NCBI RefSeq assembly: GCF_900112865.1
Contig: NZ_FONH01000004.1
Span: forward strand, 285,790 to 349,789
DNA length: 64,000 nt
DNA from: Dyella marensis
Lineage (GTDB): Bacteria > Pseudomonadota > Gammaproteobacteria > Xanthomonadales > Rhodanobacteraceae
Direction of reading: 5' to 3'
Part shown: piece after piece, positions 46,635-56,419 of the stretch
Layout: the number at the start of each line of letters is the position of its first letter
Numbering within the stretch: the stretch's first letter is position 1
Position numbers and translations under genes: made by a program
The notes under the pieces: generated by a model
Told to the model about the DNA's origin: nothing
The model's input: the letters and a program-made list of their open reading frames with translations, nothing else
Databases searched by the model: none

Positions 46635-48139
46635 GCGCTCTTTCCCTTGGCCTTGGCGTGCTCGGCCGCGTCGGTGGCGGCGCGCCACAGGTGCATCACC
46701 GCATAGGCGCGCCAGGGACGCCAGTCTTCGGCCAGCGCGGTGAGCGCCCTGGTGCTCAGTTCCGCACCGTCGCCGGCGGCGACGCGGCGCAGGATCAGGT
46801 CCGCGGCGGGGAACGCGTCCGGGTGGCTGAGCGCGCGCATCGCCATGTAGTGCGCGGTCCATTCGCCGATGCCGGCCAGTTCCACCCAGCTCGCCACGAA
46901 AGCGTCCAGCGGCTGTTCGCTGCGGAAATCGATGCGTCCGTCCAGCAACGCGCGCGCCACGCCATCCACGGTGTTCGCGCGCGCCGAAGTCAAACCCACT
47001 TCGCGCAGGTCGACGTCGACCAGGATCTCCGGACCCGGAAACAGGCGCTCCAGTCCCGGCGCGGCGATGCCGCTCACCGGCGTGCCCCAACGGTGCACGA
47101 TGCGCGTGGCCAGCGTGCGCGCGGCGGCGACGCTGACCTGCTGGCCGAGGATCGCGCGCACCGCGATCTCAAAGCCGTCCCAGCCGCCCGGCAGGCGCAG
47201 CCCCGGGCGGCGCTGGTGCAGCGGCTTCAGCACGCCGCCGGCGCGCATCACCGCGCCGATCGCCTGCGGATCCGCGTCCAGGTCGAACATGCGGCGCAGC
47301 TTCGACACCACGCCGAGCATCCGCGCCGGCTGCGGGCATTGCAGTTCCAGCTTCAAGGCGTGCTCGCCGCCGGGCCATGCGCTCAGGCGCAGCCAGCCCG
47401 GCGCGTCGGCGGGGCCGAACACGCGCGCGTAGCTGTGCTCGTCCACCTGTTCCACGCCGGGCAGCGAGCGCGTGCGCAGGAAGCTCAGGATCGCCTCGAA
47501 ATCGTACGGCGGCCGATAGCCCAGCCGCAGCACCAGGCCGCCTTCCGCGGCCTTGGCCGGATGGCGGCGCAGTTCGCGCGGCGGCATCCGGTTCGCTTGC
47601 TGGAACGCCGCATTGAAGCGGCGCAGGCTGCGGAAGCCGGAGGCCAGCGCCACGTCGGTCACTGGCAATTCGGTCTCGGTCAACAGCTGCTTGGCGAACA
47701 GCAACCGGCGCGTGGTGTGCACGCTGATCGGCGGGGCGCCCAGCCGCTCGACGAACACGCGGCGCAGCTGGCGCGCGCCGACGCCTAGGCGCTGTGCCAT
47801 GTCTTCCAGCGAGTCGTCTTCCAGCGCGCCCTGTTCCATCAGCTTCAACGCGCGCGCGATCACGTGATCACCGCGTTGCCAGCTGTCGTTGCCGGGCGCC
47901 AGCTCCGGCCGGCAGCGCAGGCAGGGGCGGAAGCCCGCGGCCTCGGCCGCGGCGGCGCTGGCGTAATAGCGCACGTTCTCCGGCTTCGGCGACGGTGCGG
48001 GGCAGACCGGGCGGCAATAGATGCGCGTGCTGGTGACGGCGGTGAAGAACAGGCCGTCGAAGCGGGCGTCGCGGCTCAGGCGAGCCTGTTCGCAGAGGCG
48101 GTCGGGGAGGGGCGCGTGGGGGGCGGGGACGGTGGCCAT
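46631..48139 (-). CDS. Fused Ada Zn domain - AraC HTH - AlkA 3-methyladenine glycosylase
   Basis: 502 residues in three parts. The N-terminal Ada Zn domain has C42, C46, C73 and C76 with exactly the Ada spacing, so C42 is the candidate methyl-phosphotriester acceptor. An AraC-type double HTH spans about 90-192. The AlkA N domain and HhH-GPD glycosylase follow (GLEIA-like helix to PDAFPAADL, whose last Asp is the catalytic residue; ILGQQVSVAAARTL is the hairpin helix). It should both sense methylation damage and excise 3-methyladenine, regulating itself and ogt. Confidence 0.92.
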   Translation of the reverse strand: MATVPAPHAPLPDRLCEQARLSRDARFDGLFFTAVTSTRIYCRPVCPAPSPKPENVRYYASAAAAEAAGFRPCLRCRPELAPGNDSWQRGDHVIARALKLMEQGALEDDSLEDMAQRLGVGARQLRRVFVERLGAPPISVHTTRRLLFAKQLLTETELPVTDVALASGFRSLRRFNAAFQQANRMPPRELRRHPAKAAEGGLVLRLGYRPPYDFEAILSFLRTRSLPGVEQVDEHSYARVFGPADAPGWLRLSAWPGGEHALKLELQCPQPARMLGVVSKLRRMFDLDADPQAIGAVMRAGGVLKPLHQRRPGLRLPGGWDGFEIAVRAILGQQVSVAAARTLATRIVHRWGTPVSGIAAPGLERLFPGPEILVDVDLREVGLTSARANTVDGVARALLDGRIDFRSEQPLDAFVASWVELAGIGEWTAHYMAMRALSHPDAFPAADLILRRVAAGDGAELSTRALTALAEDWRPWRAYAVMHLWRAATDAAEHAKAKGKSA

Positions 48140-48209
48140 GGGTGCAGGCTAGCACCGGGCGCGGCGGGCGACTCGCCGTTTTCGGACATCAATAGAAACG
48201 CCTCGAGTT

Positions 48210-48335
48210 GGAGCCCTTCTCCCTTCGGGAGAAGGTGGCGGCAGCCGGATGAGGGTACGGGCGGAGCAGTGCACATCACCCTTGCGCTCCGCCCGGACCC
48301 TCACCCCAACCCCTCTCCCGGAGGGAGAGGGGCTA
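48210..48335. repeat. Repeat family B, copy 1
   Basis: GC-rich extragenic repeat: a hairpin of CCCTTCTCCC/GGGAGAAGG, then GCGGCAGCCGGATGAGGGT, then a distal CCCTCACCCCAACCCCTC with its own small hairpin. It recurs at 60023-60200 and partly near 63485-63557. It fills most of the 208-bp gap between the alkylation-repair gene and the next gene. Confidence 0.8.
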
Positions 48336-48347
48336 AACCTCGCGACG

Positions 48348-48935
48348 CTATTTCACCGGCGCCATCAGATGCTGATACGGCGTCCCCGCCCACATCACAT
48401 ACGGTGCCGACGTATCCGGATCCGCTCCCTTCGGATACGCGTCGTAGAACGCCGCATCCGCGCCGACGACCATGATGTGCGGGCCGGTCTTGATCCAGTG
48501 ATTGCTCGCGTCCGGTTTCGTCGCGTACGGGTCCGTGTTGCTCGCATCCGTGCCGCCCGACAGCATGTACATCACGCCCATCTTGCCGGCCGGCGGCGGC
48601 TTGTGGCTCATCCAGGCCTGCGCCCATTCCATCGCGTTCTTGTCCATGCACATCGGATCCGGCCCGGGCGTTTCCGGGTTGTCCGGCATGCAGGTGTAGT
48701 CGTTCGTACCCTTGCGCAGCGTGCGCATGCTGCCGTCCGCGCTCATCGCGATGATGGTCGCGCCCTTGGCGACGCCGGCCGGCGCGGCGCGCATCGCGCT
48801 GGCGATCAGTTCGCCGTCGCCCGGCGCTTTCTTCGCCGCGGTCTTGTCCGCGGCGGCGGCGGTTCCGGTCATGAGCAGGGCGGCGGCCAGCGCGATGATC
48901 GGCGCCGCGAGGTAAGTCGTGCGTGTCGCGTACAT
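48348..48935 (-). CDS. Secreted protein of unknown function
   Basis: 195 residues: signal peptide 1-28, then a soluble domain with conserved-looking blocks [21 protein letters not shown] (two cysteines), [14 protein letters not shown] and GPHIMVVG. These resemble a group of periplasmic hypothetical proteins with no known function. GGGAGGG precedes the ATG. It is divergent from hutU, with 190 bases between the starts. Confidence 0.7.
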   Translation of the reverse strand: MYATRTTYLAAPIIALAAALLMTGTAAAADKTAAKKAPGDGELIASAMRAAPAGVAKGATIIAMSADGSMRTLRKGTNDYTCMPDNPETPGPDPMCMDKNAMEWAQAWMSHKPPPAGKMGVMYMLSGGTDASNTDPYATKPDASNHWIKTGPHIMVVGADAAFYDAYPKGADPDTSAPYVMWAGTPYQHLMAPVK

Positions 48936-49125
48936 GGGACCCTCCCGTTCGAGCCGCGACGGCGGCCATTGCCCGGTTTCCCCGCGCAAAAGTCTGGTCT
49001 CGGCCCGCCGGGGCGGCAATCAGCCAAACGGATGGTGCGACGGCCCGGTTTTGCCGCAGTGCAGTTGGCGGTCGCGAAAACGGGCGCCCATAATCGCCAT
49101 TTCCCCTCGCAGGTCAGGATTCCCC

Positions 49126-50796
49126 ATGAACGCCCCGACGCGTATCGACACCACCCGCACCATCCGCGCACCGCGTGGCGGCGAGCTGAGCTGCAAGAGC
49201 TGGCTCACCGAGGCGCCGTTCCGCATGCTGCAGAACAACCTCGATCCGGAAGTGGCGGAAAACCCGGCCGAGCTGGTGGTGTACGGCGGCATCGGCCGCG
49301 CCGCGCGCAACTGGGAGTGCTTCGACGCGATCCTGCGCGCGCTGCGCGAACTGAACGACGACGAGACCCTGCTGATCCAGTCCGGCAAGCCGGTCGGCGT
49401 ATTCCCCACCCATGCGGACGCGCCGCGCGTGCTGCTGGCCAATTCCAACCTGGTGCCGGCGTGGGCGAACTGGGAACACTTCAACGAGCTCGATAAGAAG
49501 GGCCTGATGATGTACGGCCAGATGACGGCCGGCTCGTGGATCTATATCGGCTCGCAGGGCATCGTGCAGGGCACCTACGAGACCTTCGTGGAAATGGGCC
49601 GCCAGCATTACGCCGGCAGCCTCAAGGGCAAGTGGATACTCACCGCCGGCCTCGGCGGCATGGGCGGCGCGCAGCCGCTGGCGGCCTCGCTGGCCGGTGC
49701 GTGCTCGCTGAATATCGAATGCCAGCAGAGCCGCATCGATTTCCGCCTGAAGACCCGCTACGTCGACGAGCAGGCCACCGACCTGGACGACGCGCTGGCG
49801 CGCATCGCCAGGTACACGGCGGCCGGCGAAGCCAAGTCCATCGCGCTGCTGGGCAACGCGGCCGACGTGCTGCCGGAACTGGTGCGCCGCGGCGTCAAGC
49901 CGGACGCGGTGACCGACCAGACCAGCGCGCACGATCCGGTCAACGGCTACCTGCCCGGCGGCTGGTCGGTGGAGGAGTGGTTCGAGCGCCGCAAGAGCGA
50001 CCCCGCCGGCACCGCCAAGGCCGCCAAGCAATCCATGCGCACCCACGTCGAGGCGATGCTGGCGTTCCAGCGGCAGGGCATTCCCACCTTCGACTACGGC
50101 AACAACATCCGCCAGATGGCCAAGGACGAGGGCTGTGCCGACGCGTTCGAATTCCCCGGCTTTGTGCCGGCCTATGTGCGTCCGCTGTTCTGCCGCGGAG
50201 TGGGTCCGTTCCGCTGGGTGGCGCTGTCGGGCGATCCGGAAGACATCTACAAGACCGACGCCAAGGTGAAGGAGCTGATCCCCGACGATCCGCACCTGCA
50301 CCGCTGGCTGGACATGGCGCGCGAGCGCATCAGCTTCCAGGGCCTGCCGGCGCGCATCTGCTGGGTCGGCCTGGGGCTGCGCCACAAGCTGGGCCTGGCC
50401 TTCAACGAGATGGTGCGCAAGGGCGAGCTGAAGGCGCCGGTGGTGATCGGCCGCGATCACCTGGATTCCGGCTCGGTGGCCAGCCCCAATCGCGAGACCG
50501 AGGCGATGCAGGACGGCAGCGATGCCGTGTCCGACTGGCCGCTGCTCAACGCCATGCTCAACGTAGCCGGTGGCGCCACCTGGGTCTCGCTGCATCATGG
50601 CGGCGGCGTGGGCATGGGCTATTCGCAGCATTCCGGCGTGGTGATCGTGTGCGACGGCAGCGAGGCGGCGGACCAGCGCATCGCCCGCGTGCTGTGGAAC
50701 GACCCGGGCACCGGCGTGATGCGTCATGCCGATGCCGGCTATGACATCGCGGTGCAGTGCGCGAAGGAACAGGGCTTGAAGCTGCCGATGCGGTAA
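49126..50796 (+). CDS. hutU: Urocanate hydratase
   Basis: 556 residues, standard length. NAD-binding and active-site motifs of urocanase: [14 protein letters not shown] (about 173-186), [14 protein letters not shown] (about 263-276), [18 protein letters not shown] with the active-site Cys, and [18 protein letters not shown]. It converts urocanate to imidazolonepropionate, the substrate of HutI encoded 24 kb away. A strong terminator follows. No hutH is adjacent. Confidence 0.96.
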   Translation: MNAPTRIDTTRTIRAPRGGELSCKSWLTEAPFRMLQNNLDPEVAENPAELVVYGGIGRAARNWECFDAILRALRELNDDETLLIQSGKPVGVFPTHADAPRVLLANSNLVPAWANWEHFNELDKKGLMMYGQMTAGSWIYIGSQGIVQGTYETFVEMGRQHYAGSLKGKWILTAGLGGMGGAQPLAASLAGACSLNIECQQSRIDFRLKTRYVDEQATDLDDALARIARYTAAGEAKSIALLGNAADVLPELVRRGVKPDAVTDQTSAHDPVNGYLPGGWSVEEWFERRKSDPAGTAKAAKQSMRTHVEAMLAFQRQGIPTFDYGNNIRQMAKDEGCADAFEFPGFVPAYVRPLFCRGVGPFRWVALSGDPEDIYKTDAKVKELIPDDPHLHRWLDMARERISFQGLPARICWVGLGLRHKLGLAFNEMVRKGELKAPVVIGRDHLDSGSVASPNRETEAMQDGSDAVSDWPLLNAMLNVAGGATWVSLHHGGGVGMGYSQHSGVVIVCDGSEAADQRIARVLWNDPGTGVMRHADAGYDIAVQCAKEQGLKLPMR

Positions 50797-50822
50797 GGCT
50801 TCACGGCCTGGCTGGAATGCGC

Positions 50823-50852
50823 AACGCCCTCTTGCCGAGGGCGTTTTGCTTT
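50823..50852 (+). terminator. Intrinsic terminator of hutU
   Basis: 9-base stem AACGCCCTC / GAGGGCGTT (50823-50831 with 50837-50845), loop TTGCC, followed by TTGCTTT. Confidence 0.88.
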
Positions 50853-50957
50853 CCGGTGGCATCGCGGCATCCGGGCAGGCCCCGGGCGGCCCATGCCTTC
50901 CTTTCGGCCTTGCCGGGGCGGCCAATGGCACTACCCCGAAGAGCCGGACGAATTTCC

Positions 50958-51035
50958 ATGTCCTGCCACCTCCAGTACGAAGAATATGTGATCCCCGGCA
51001 CCTTTCTGGCGCCGGGGCGTCGGCCATTCGGCTGA
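50958..51035 (+). CDS. Possible 25-aa leader peptide upstream of the UndA-like gene
   Basis: An ATG opens a 25-codon frame (starting MSCHLQYEEYVIPG, ending APGRRPFG) that stops 27 bases before the UndA-like gene. The same segment folds into two hairpins: 7-base arms 50993-50999/51011-51017 and a weaker one at 51019-51035. It could be a regulatory leader peptide, an untranslated structured 5' region, or a chance frame. No strong ribosome site precedes it. Confidence 0.25.
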   Translation: MSCHLQYEEYVIPGTFLAPGRRPFG

Positions 51036-51062
51036 CGTCCAACTAAAACTGGAGATCGCATC

Positions 51063-51836
51063 ATGACTACGCAATTTGAACGCACCGGCGCGCTGACCGA
51101 ACTGAGCAGCTATCCGAACTGGGCGCAGGACATCGTCCACGCTGCCGAGGAAACCAAGCGCACGGTGGTGGACCACGAGGTATGGGAGCTGATGATGAAC
51201 AGCCGCCTTCACGCTGCCTCCACGCGGGACTTCATGGTGGGCATCTGGCCCGTCATCGAGCGCTTCCCGGCCTATATGGCGCTGAACCTGCTGAAGACCC
51301 AGTACGGCCGCACCGCCGGGGACAACCTGGCCCGGCGCTGGCTGGTCCGTAACATCCGGGTGGAGCAGAACCACGCCGAGTACTGGCTGGACTGGGCCGA
51401 AGCCGCGGGCATCAGCCGCGACGAGGTCCTGCACGGGTTGCCGCCCCATGGCACGGGAGCCTTGCCCGACTGGTGCGAACAGGTAAGCACCAAGGCCTCC
51501 CTGGCCGCCGGCATGATCGCCACCAATTACGCGGTGGAAGGAGCGACTGGGGAATGGTCCCAGAAGGTGTTCGAGAGTCCTTACAAGGAGGCCTTTGCCA
51601 CCGAGACTCGGGGCAAGGGTCTGCGTTGGCTTCAGCTTCACGCGGCCTACGATGATACTCATCCTTGGGAGGCGCTCGAAATTGTGTGTACGCTAATGGG
51701 GACGGCGCCGACGCCGGCCGAGGTGGCTTATCTGGGGGAATGCGTGCGACGCAGCTACGTCAGCATGCAGATCACCTTGGATCGCTGCCTGGACGTGCGC
51801 CAGGATCCGTGGTCAGTCAGTGAAGCCGCAGCCTGA
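51063..51836 (+). CDS. undA: UndA-like TenA-fold non-heme diiron oxidase
   Basis: 257 residues, the length of Pseudomonas UndA, which makes 1-undecene from lauric acid. The metal ligands reported for UndA are all present at nearly identical positions: E101, H104 (VEQNH), E159 (NYAVEGATGEW) and the later H193, D197 and H200 (LHAAYDDTHPWEALE). N- and C-terminal blocks also follow the family (FERTG...SYPNW at the start; RRWLVRNIRVEQNHAEYW). CTGGAG precedes the ATG. Thus a decarboxylating fatty-acid oxidase is likely; other TenA-like diiron enzymes are the alternative. The 3' half uses more A/T-ending codons than its neighbours. Confidence 0.75.
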   Translation: MTTQFERTGALTELSSYPNWAQDIVHAAEETKRTVVDHEVWELMMNSRLHAASTRDFMVGIWPVIERFPAYMALNLLKTQYGRTAGDNLARRWLVRNIRVEQNHAEYWLDWAEAAGISRDEVLHGLPPHGTGALPDWCEQVSTKASLAAGMIATNYAVEGATGEWSQKVFESPYKEAFATETRGKGLRWLQLHAAYDDTHPWEALEIVCTLMGTAPTPAEVAYLGECVRRSYVSMQITLDRCLDVRQDPWSVSEAAA

Positions 51837-51888
51837 GGCAATGCGTTTGCCGGGCGGGACGCATCGCAGGCAGTGGATGTCGGCTTGA

Positions 51889-54648
51889 ATGAGGACACGG
51901 GACGCTATGCGTAACGCTCGTACTGGCTTGCGAAGACCCCTGCTGCAAAGGCTGCTGCCGCTGGCCTACGCACTGGCGGCAATGCTCGGGCTGGTCCTCG
52001 CCCTTACGTGGGGGGCCTTGCAGCTCCAGGTGACTCTCGCCGGTTTTCTCAACGGCGAGAGTCTTTGGTCGAAGGCGCAGAAGCAGGCGGTGGTCGACCT
52101 GGAGAACTACGCCACCAAGGGCGCTCCGGCCGACCTGCGCGGCTTCCGCAGCAACTACGCCGTGCTGATGACCGACCGCTACGCGCGCGACAAGATCGAC
52201 AGCGGCGACTTCGACCGTGCCGAAGTGATCGAGGCATTCCGCCGCGGCGGGGTGATCCCCTCGGCGATCCCCGGCATGGTCTTCATCCTGCAGTACTTCT
52301 CCGCCGCGCCGCACATGCGCGAGGCGCTGGCCGACTGGCATTCGGTGGACGGCCAGATCGCCGAACTCAATGACATCGCCGGCGAGCTGGAACGCGGCTA
52401 CGCGGCCGGCGCGCTGGCGCCCGCCGAGATCGCGCGGCAGCGCGAGCGCATCCGCAAGCTCAACGATTTCATCGAGCCGCGCAGCAGCAGCTTCTCGCTG
52501 CACATCGCCAACGGCGCCACCTGGATGGGCCGGGTGCTGTTCGCCAGCGTGGCCCTGATCACCCTGGTCGCCGGCCTGTCGTGGCTGCGCATGGCGCGGC
52601 GCATCCTGGCCGGCATCCGCGGCACCGAGGAACGCTACCGGCTGCTGTTCGACAGCGCCGCCTCGGCCATCGTGATGGTCGACGAATCCTCCGGGCAGAT
52701 CCTCGACGCCAACCGCACCGCCGCGCGCTGGACCGGGCGCGATCCCGATCAATTGCTCGGCGAGTCGTTCGCGCGCCTCTTCGCCTCGGCCGAGGCGCCG
52801 CAGGACGGCAATGTGTCGCTGCTGCGCGACGCCGGCGGCGAGGCCCGTCCGGTGGAGACGCAGAGCGCGCTGGCGCTGTGGGGCGAGCGCTTCGTGCGGC
52901 AGGCGATCATCAGCGACGTGTCCGAGCGGCTGTCGATGGAGCACGAGCGGCGCATCGCCTCCGAGGCGCTGGCCGGCATCGCCGAGGGCGTGGTCATCGC
53001 CGACGCCGAGCGGCGCATCACCACGGTCAATACGGCGTTCACCCGCATCACCGGCTACGACGCAGACGCCGTGCGCACGCGTCGCTTCGACGAGACGCGC
53101 AGCCTCGCCGACGGCTCGCCGCTGCCGGCCTCGATCTGGGACACCGTGGCCAACGGCGGCAACTGGAAGGGCGAAGTGTCCAGCCGCCGGCAGGACGGCA
53201 GCAGCTATCCGGAGCTGCTCAGCATCAGCGCCATCCGCGATACCTACGGCCGGGTGCAGCACTACGTCGCCGTGCTGACCGACATCACCGCGATCAAGGC
53301 CGACCGCCTGCGCCTGGAACACCTGGCCACGCACGACCCGCTCACCGGCCTGGTCAACCGCGCCGAGTTCGAGCGCCTGTGCGAGCACGCCATCCTCGGC
53401 GCCACCCACGACCGCAATGCGGTGGCCGTCCTGTTCGTGGACCTGGACGCCTTCAAGGTGGTCAATGACAGCTACAGCCACGCCATCGGCGACAGCCTGC
53501 TGGTGAAGGTGGCCGAGCGCATCGACCGCGCGCTGGGGCCGCACGACGTGGCCGGGCGCATCGGCGGCGACGAATTCACCGTGCTGCTCGGCCGCCTGCC
53601 CACCCGCGAGGATGCGCGCGGCATGGCCACGCGCCTGCTGTCCTCGCTGGCCGAGCCGGTGATGGTGGGCGATTACGAGATCGCGCTCAGCGCCAGCATC
53701 GGCATCGCCGGCTTCCCGCTGGACGGCGGCGACCCGATCACCCTGATCACCAATGCCGACGCGGCGATGTACGTGGCCAAGACCGAGGAGCGCAACGCGT
53801 TCCGTTTCTATACGCCGCTGATGCACGCCGATGCGCGCCGCCGCCTGATGCTGGGCGTGGATCTGCGCCAGGCGCTGGTGCGCGGCGAGCTATACCAGGT
53901 CTACCAACCCAACGTGGAACTGCGCACCGGCCGCATCGTGGCGGTGGAGGCGCTGCTGCGCTGGCGGCATCCGGAACGCGGCGTGCTGCTGCCGGACGAA
54001 TTCATCCCGATGGCCGAGAGCCTGGGCCTGATCCGCCAGATCGACGAATGGGTGATGCGCGAGGCCTGCGCCCAGGTGCGCCGCTGGGACGACGCGCATC
54101 TGCCGCCGCTGCGCATGGCGATCAACGTCTCGGCCAGCACCTTCGGCCACCGCACCTTCATCGAGCGGCTGAGCGCGGCGCTGGATGCCGAGCAGCTGGA
54201 CGGCAAGCGCCTGCTGGTGGAGATCACCGAGAGTGCGATCCTGCGCCTGGGCGAGCAGACCGACCGCACCATGCACGCCCTGCATGCGCTGGGCGTGGGC
54301 GTGGCGATCGACGATTTCGGCACCGGCTATTCCTCGCTGGCCTACCTGAAGTTGTCGGCGATCGCCTTCCTCAAGATCGACCGCTCCTTCATCAATGGCC
54401 TGCCGCAGGATTCCAACAACGCCGCGATCACCGAGGCGATGCTGGCGATCGCGCGCAGCCTGGGCCTGCGGCCGATCGCCGAGGGCATCGAGACCAAGGA
54501 GCAGCACGAATTCCTGCTCAAGGCCGGCTGCGCGGAAGGCCAGGGCTTCTACTATTCGCGGCCCGAGGCGGCCGACGAAATCGCCCGCCAGCTGGTGCGC
54601 AGCCCGAAGCCGGCGAAGCTGCGGCTGGTGCCACCCAAGCGCAGCTGA
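51889..54648 (+). CDS. Membrane PAS-GGDEF-EAL cyclic-di-GMP protein
   Basis: 919 residues. Two membrane helices (about 24-46 and 215-235) enclose a periplasmic sensor segment. Two PAS-like domains (about 250-330 and 360-470) come next. The GGDEF domain has an intact GGDEF (RIGGDEFTVLL near 560) and the EAL domain an intact EAL (EALLRWRHP near 685) with TESAIL, DDFGTGYSS and EGIET motifs. Both synthase and phosphodiesterase activity are therefore possible. The start is uncertain: the ATGs at 51889 or 51907 (six codons later). It is 52 bases after the UndA-like gene. Confidence 0.92.
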   Translation: MRTRDAMRNARTGLRRPLLQRLLPLAYALAAMLGLVLALTWGALQLQVTLAGFLNGESLWSKAQKQAVVDLENYATKGAPADLRGFRSNYAVLMTDRYARDKIDSGDFDRAEVIEAFRRGGVIPSAIPGMVFILQYFSAAPHMREALADWHSVDGQIAELNDIAGELERGYAAGALAPAEIARQRERIRKLNDFIEPRSSSFSLHIANGATWMGRVLFASVALITLVAGLSWLRMARRILAGIRGTEERYRLLFDSAASAIVMVDESSGQILDANRTAARWTGRDPDQLLGESFARLFASAEAPQDGNVSLLRDAGGEARPVETQSALALWGERFVRQAIISDVSERLSMEHERRIASEALAGIAEGVVIADAERRITTVNTAFTRITGYDADAVRTRRFDETRSLADGSPLPASIWDTVANGGNWKGEVSSRRQDGSSYPELLSISAIRDTYGRVQHYVAVLTDITAIKADRLRLEHLATHDPLTGLVNRAEFERLCEHAILGATHDRNAVAVLFVDLDAFKVVNDSYSHAIGDSLLVKVAERIDRALGPHDVAGRIGGDEFTVLLGRLPTREDARGMATRLLSSLAEPVMVGDYEIALSASIGIAGFPLDGGDPITLITNADAAMYVAKTEERNAFRFYTPLMHADARRRLMLGVDLRQALVRGELYQVYQPNVELRTGRIVAVEALLRWRHPERGVLLPDEFIPMAESLGLIRQIDEWVMREACAQVRRWDDAHLPPLRMAINVSASTFGHRTFIERLSAALDAEQLDGKRLLVEITESAILRLGEQTDRTMHALHALGVGVAIDDFGTGYSSLAYLKLSAIAFLKIDRSFINGLPQDSNNAAITEAMLAIARSLGLRPIAEGIETKEQHEFLLKAGCAEGQGFYYSRPEAADEIARQLVRSPKPAKLRLVPPKRS

Positions 54649-54721
54649 CGTAGGTTGGGGTGAGCCGCAGGCGAACCCCAACCATGCGATGCGCTCGATG
54701 TTGGGGTCACCCCAACCTACG
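54649..54721. repeat. Palindromic repeat family A, copy 3 (degenerate)
   Basis: 15-base arms (54649-54663 with 54707-54721). The right half lacks part of the inner sequence present in copies 2 and 4. It begins one base after the GGDEF-EAL stop and ends 26 bases before the msrA stop. Confidence 0.8.
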
Positions 54722-54747
54722 CCGTCGTTTGAATTGCGCCGGCCGCC

Positions 54748-55452
54748 TCAGTGCAACCGCACGTCGACCACGCTCTCCTCCGGTTTGTACTCGGCCGGGA
54801 ACAGCTCCTTCAGATGGCGCACCTTCGGCGCATCGTTGATCACGATGTACGGATAGTCCGGGTGCAGCCGCGCGAAATCCTGGTGGTAGGCCTCGGCCAT
54901 GTAGAACGCCTTGAGCGGAACCAGCTGGGTGACGATCGGGGCGCGGAACACATGGGCCTGGTCGAGCTGGGCGATATAGGCGCCGGCCACGCGCTTCTGC
55001 TCGTCGTTGCCGTAGAAGATCACCGAGCGGTACTGCGTGCCCACGTCCGGTCCCTGGCGGTTGAGCTGGGTGGGATCGGCGGCGACCGAGAAGAACACCT
55101 GCAGCAGCTTGCCGTAGCTGACCTTGGCCGGGTCGTACACGATCTTGACCGACTCGGCATGGCCGCTGCGGCCGCCGGACACCGTCTCGTAGTCGGCGGT
55201 ATCGGCATTGCCGCCGGCATAGCCGGACCAGACCTTCTTGACGCCCTTGACGTGTTCGAACACCGACTCGACGCCCCAGAAGCAGCCGCCGGCGAACACG
55301 GCGACCTGGTCGCCCTGCGCGGGCGCGGCATCGATGGCCGGCGCCGGCGCGGCGACGGGCGCGCTGTCGGCGGCGACGACGCCACAGGCGGTGGTGCCGG
55401 CCGCGAGCATCAGGCCGGCGAGCAGGCGGAGGCGGGGCAGGCGGGTGGTCAT
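54748..55452 (-). CDS. msrA: Peptide-methionine (S)-S-oxide reductase, exported
   Basis: 234 residues. The N-terminal 28 residues form a signal with a lipobox-like TTAC. The catalytic motif GGCFWG places the nucleophile at C57, and the substrate-binding block SGYAGG follows. It repairs oxidised methionine in envelope proteins, since it is exported. Start chosen at the Met with GGGAGCC upstream; 11 extra codons are possible. Confidence 0.92.
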   Translation of the reverse strand: MTTRLPRLRLLAGLMLAAGTTACGVVAADSAPVAAPAPAIDAAPAQGDQVAVFAGGCFWGVESVFEHVKGVKKVWSGYAGGNADTADYETVSGGRSGHAESVKIVYDPAKVSYGKLLQVFFSVAADPTQLNRQGPDVGTQYRSVIFYGNDEQKRVAGAYIAQLDQAHVFRAPIVTQLVPLKAFYMAEAYHQDFARLHPDYPYIVINDAPKVRHLKELFPAEYKPEESVVDVRLH

Positions 55453-55596
55453 GGTGCGGGGCTCCCTGGGTCGATGGGGCGGCATGCGTCGAAGCTACGC
55501 CGTTCGACCTGTCTTCGCCCACGCCTGGTACGGGGTTACCTCGGATGGCGGTGCTATGGTGCCGCCTCCCCAGCTTCTCCCCCGAAGGTGTCCTCC

Positions 55597-56418
55597 ATGA
55601 CCTGCGCCATCGACCTGCCGGCCTATCTGCGACGCATCGGCTTCGAGGGGGAGGCCAGGCCGGATGCCGCCACCTTGCGCGCGCTGGCGGCGGCGCATGT
55701 GGCGGCGATTCCGTTCGAGAACCTCGATCCGTTCCTGGCCATCCCGATCGCGCTGGAGCTGCCGCGGCTGGAGCGCAAGCTGGTCGAGTTCGGGCGCGGC
55801 GGCTACTGCTTCGAGCAGAACTTCGTGTTCCGCGAGGCGCTGCGGGCGATCGGCTATCCGGTGCAGGGCCTGATCGCGCGCGTGCTGTGGCAGCGCGACG
55901 AGCACGACATCACCGCGCAGAGCCACATGCTGCTGCGGGTGGAGATCGGCGGCGAAAGCTGGCTGGCCGACGTGGGTTTCGGCGGCATGGTGTTGCCGGG
56001 TGCGCTGCGGCTGGTGCCTGAGCTGGAGCAGGCGACGACGCACGAGCCGTACCGCTTGCTGGAACGCGATGGCGTGTGGCGCATGCAGGCGCTGGTGCGC
56101 GGACAGTGGCTGACGCTGTATCGCTTCGATCTGCAGCCGAAGGAAGATGTCGACTATGTGGTGGCGAACCACTATTCGTCGACGTTCCCGGAGTCGCATT
56201 TCCTGCACGGCTTGAATATCGCGAGGACGGCGCCGGGGCGGCGCTTGACCCTGCGCAACCGGGATTTTGCGGTGCATACGCTGGGAGGGGAGACGGTGCG
56301 GCGCAGCCTGGTCGATACCGACGAGATCCTGGATCTGCTGGAACGGGAGTTCCTGCTGCGGCTGCCGCAGGTGACGCATCTGCGGGCGCGCATCGAGGCG
56401 CTGCCGCTGCCCGCGTAA
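55597..56418 (+). CDS. nat: Arylamine N-acetyltransferase
   Basis: 273 residues. Catalytic triad C71 (RGGYCFEQN), H110 (AQSHMLL) and D125 (WLADVGFGG) at positions near those of the known enzyme. It transfers acetyl groups from acetyl-CoA to arylamines or hydrazines. GAAGG precedes the ATG. It ends 1 base before a family A repeat. Confidence 0.93.
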   Translation: MTCAIDLPAYLRRIGFEGEARPDAATLRALAAAHVAAIPFENLDPFLAIPIALELPRLERKLVEFGRGGYCFEQNFVFREALRAIGYPVQGLIARVLWQRDEHDITAQSHMLLRVEIGGESWLADVGFGGMVLPGALRLVPELEQATTHEPYRLLERDGVWRMQALVRGQWLTLYRFDLQPKEDVDYVVANHYSSTFPESHFLHGLNIARTAPGRRLTLRNRDFAVHTLGGETVRRSLVDTDEILDLLEREFLLRLPQVTHLRARIEALPLPA

Positions 56419-56419
56419 G

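Noticed and set aside
49114..51042. 642-codon minus-strand frame opposite hutU
   Set aside because: Antisense shadow; the plus-strand frame is an intact urocanase.
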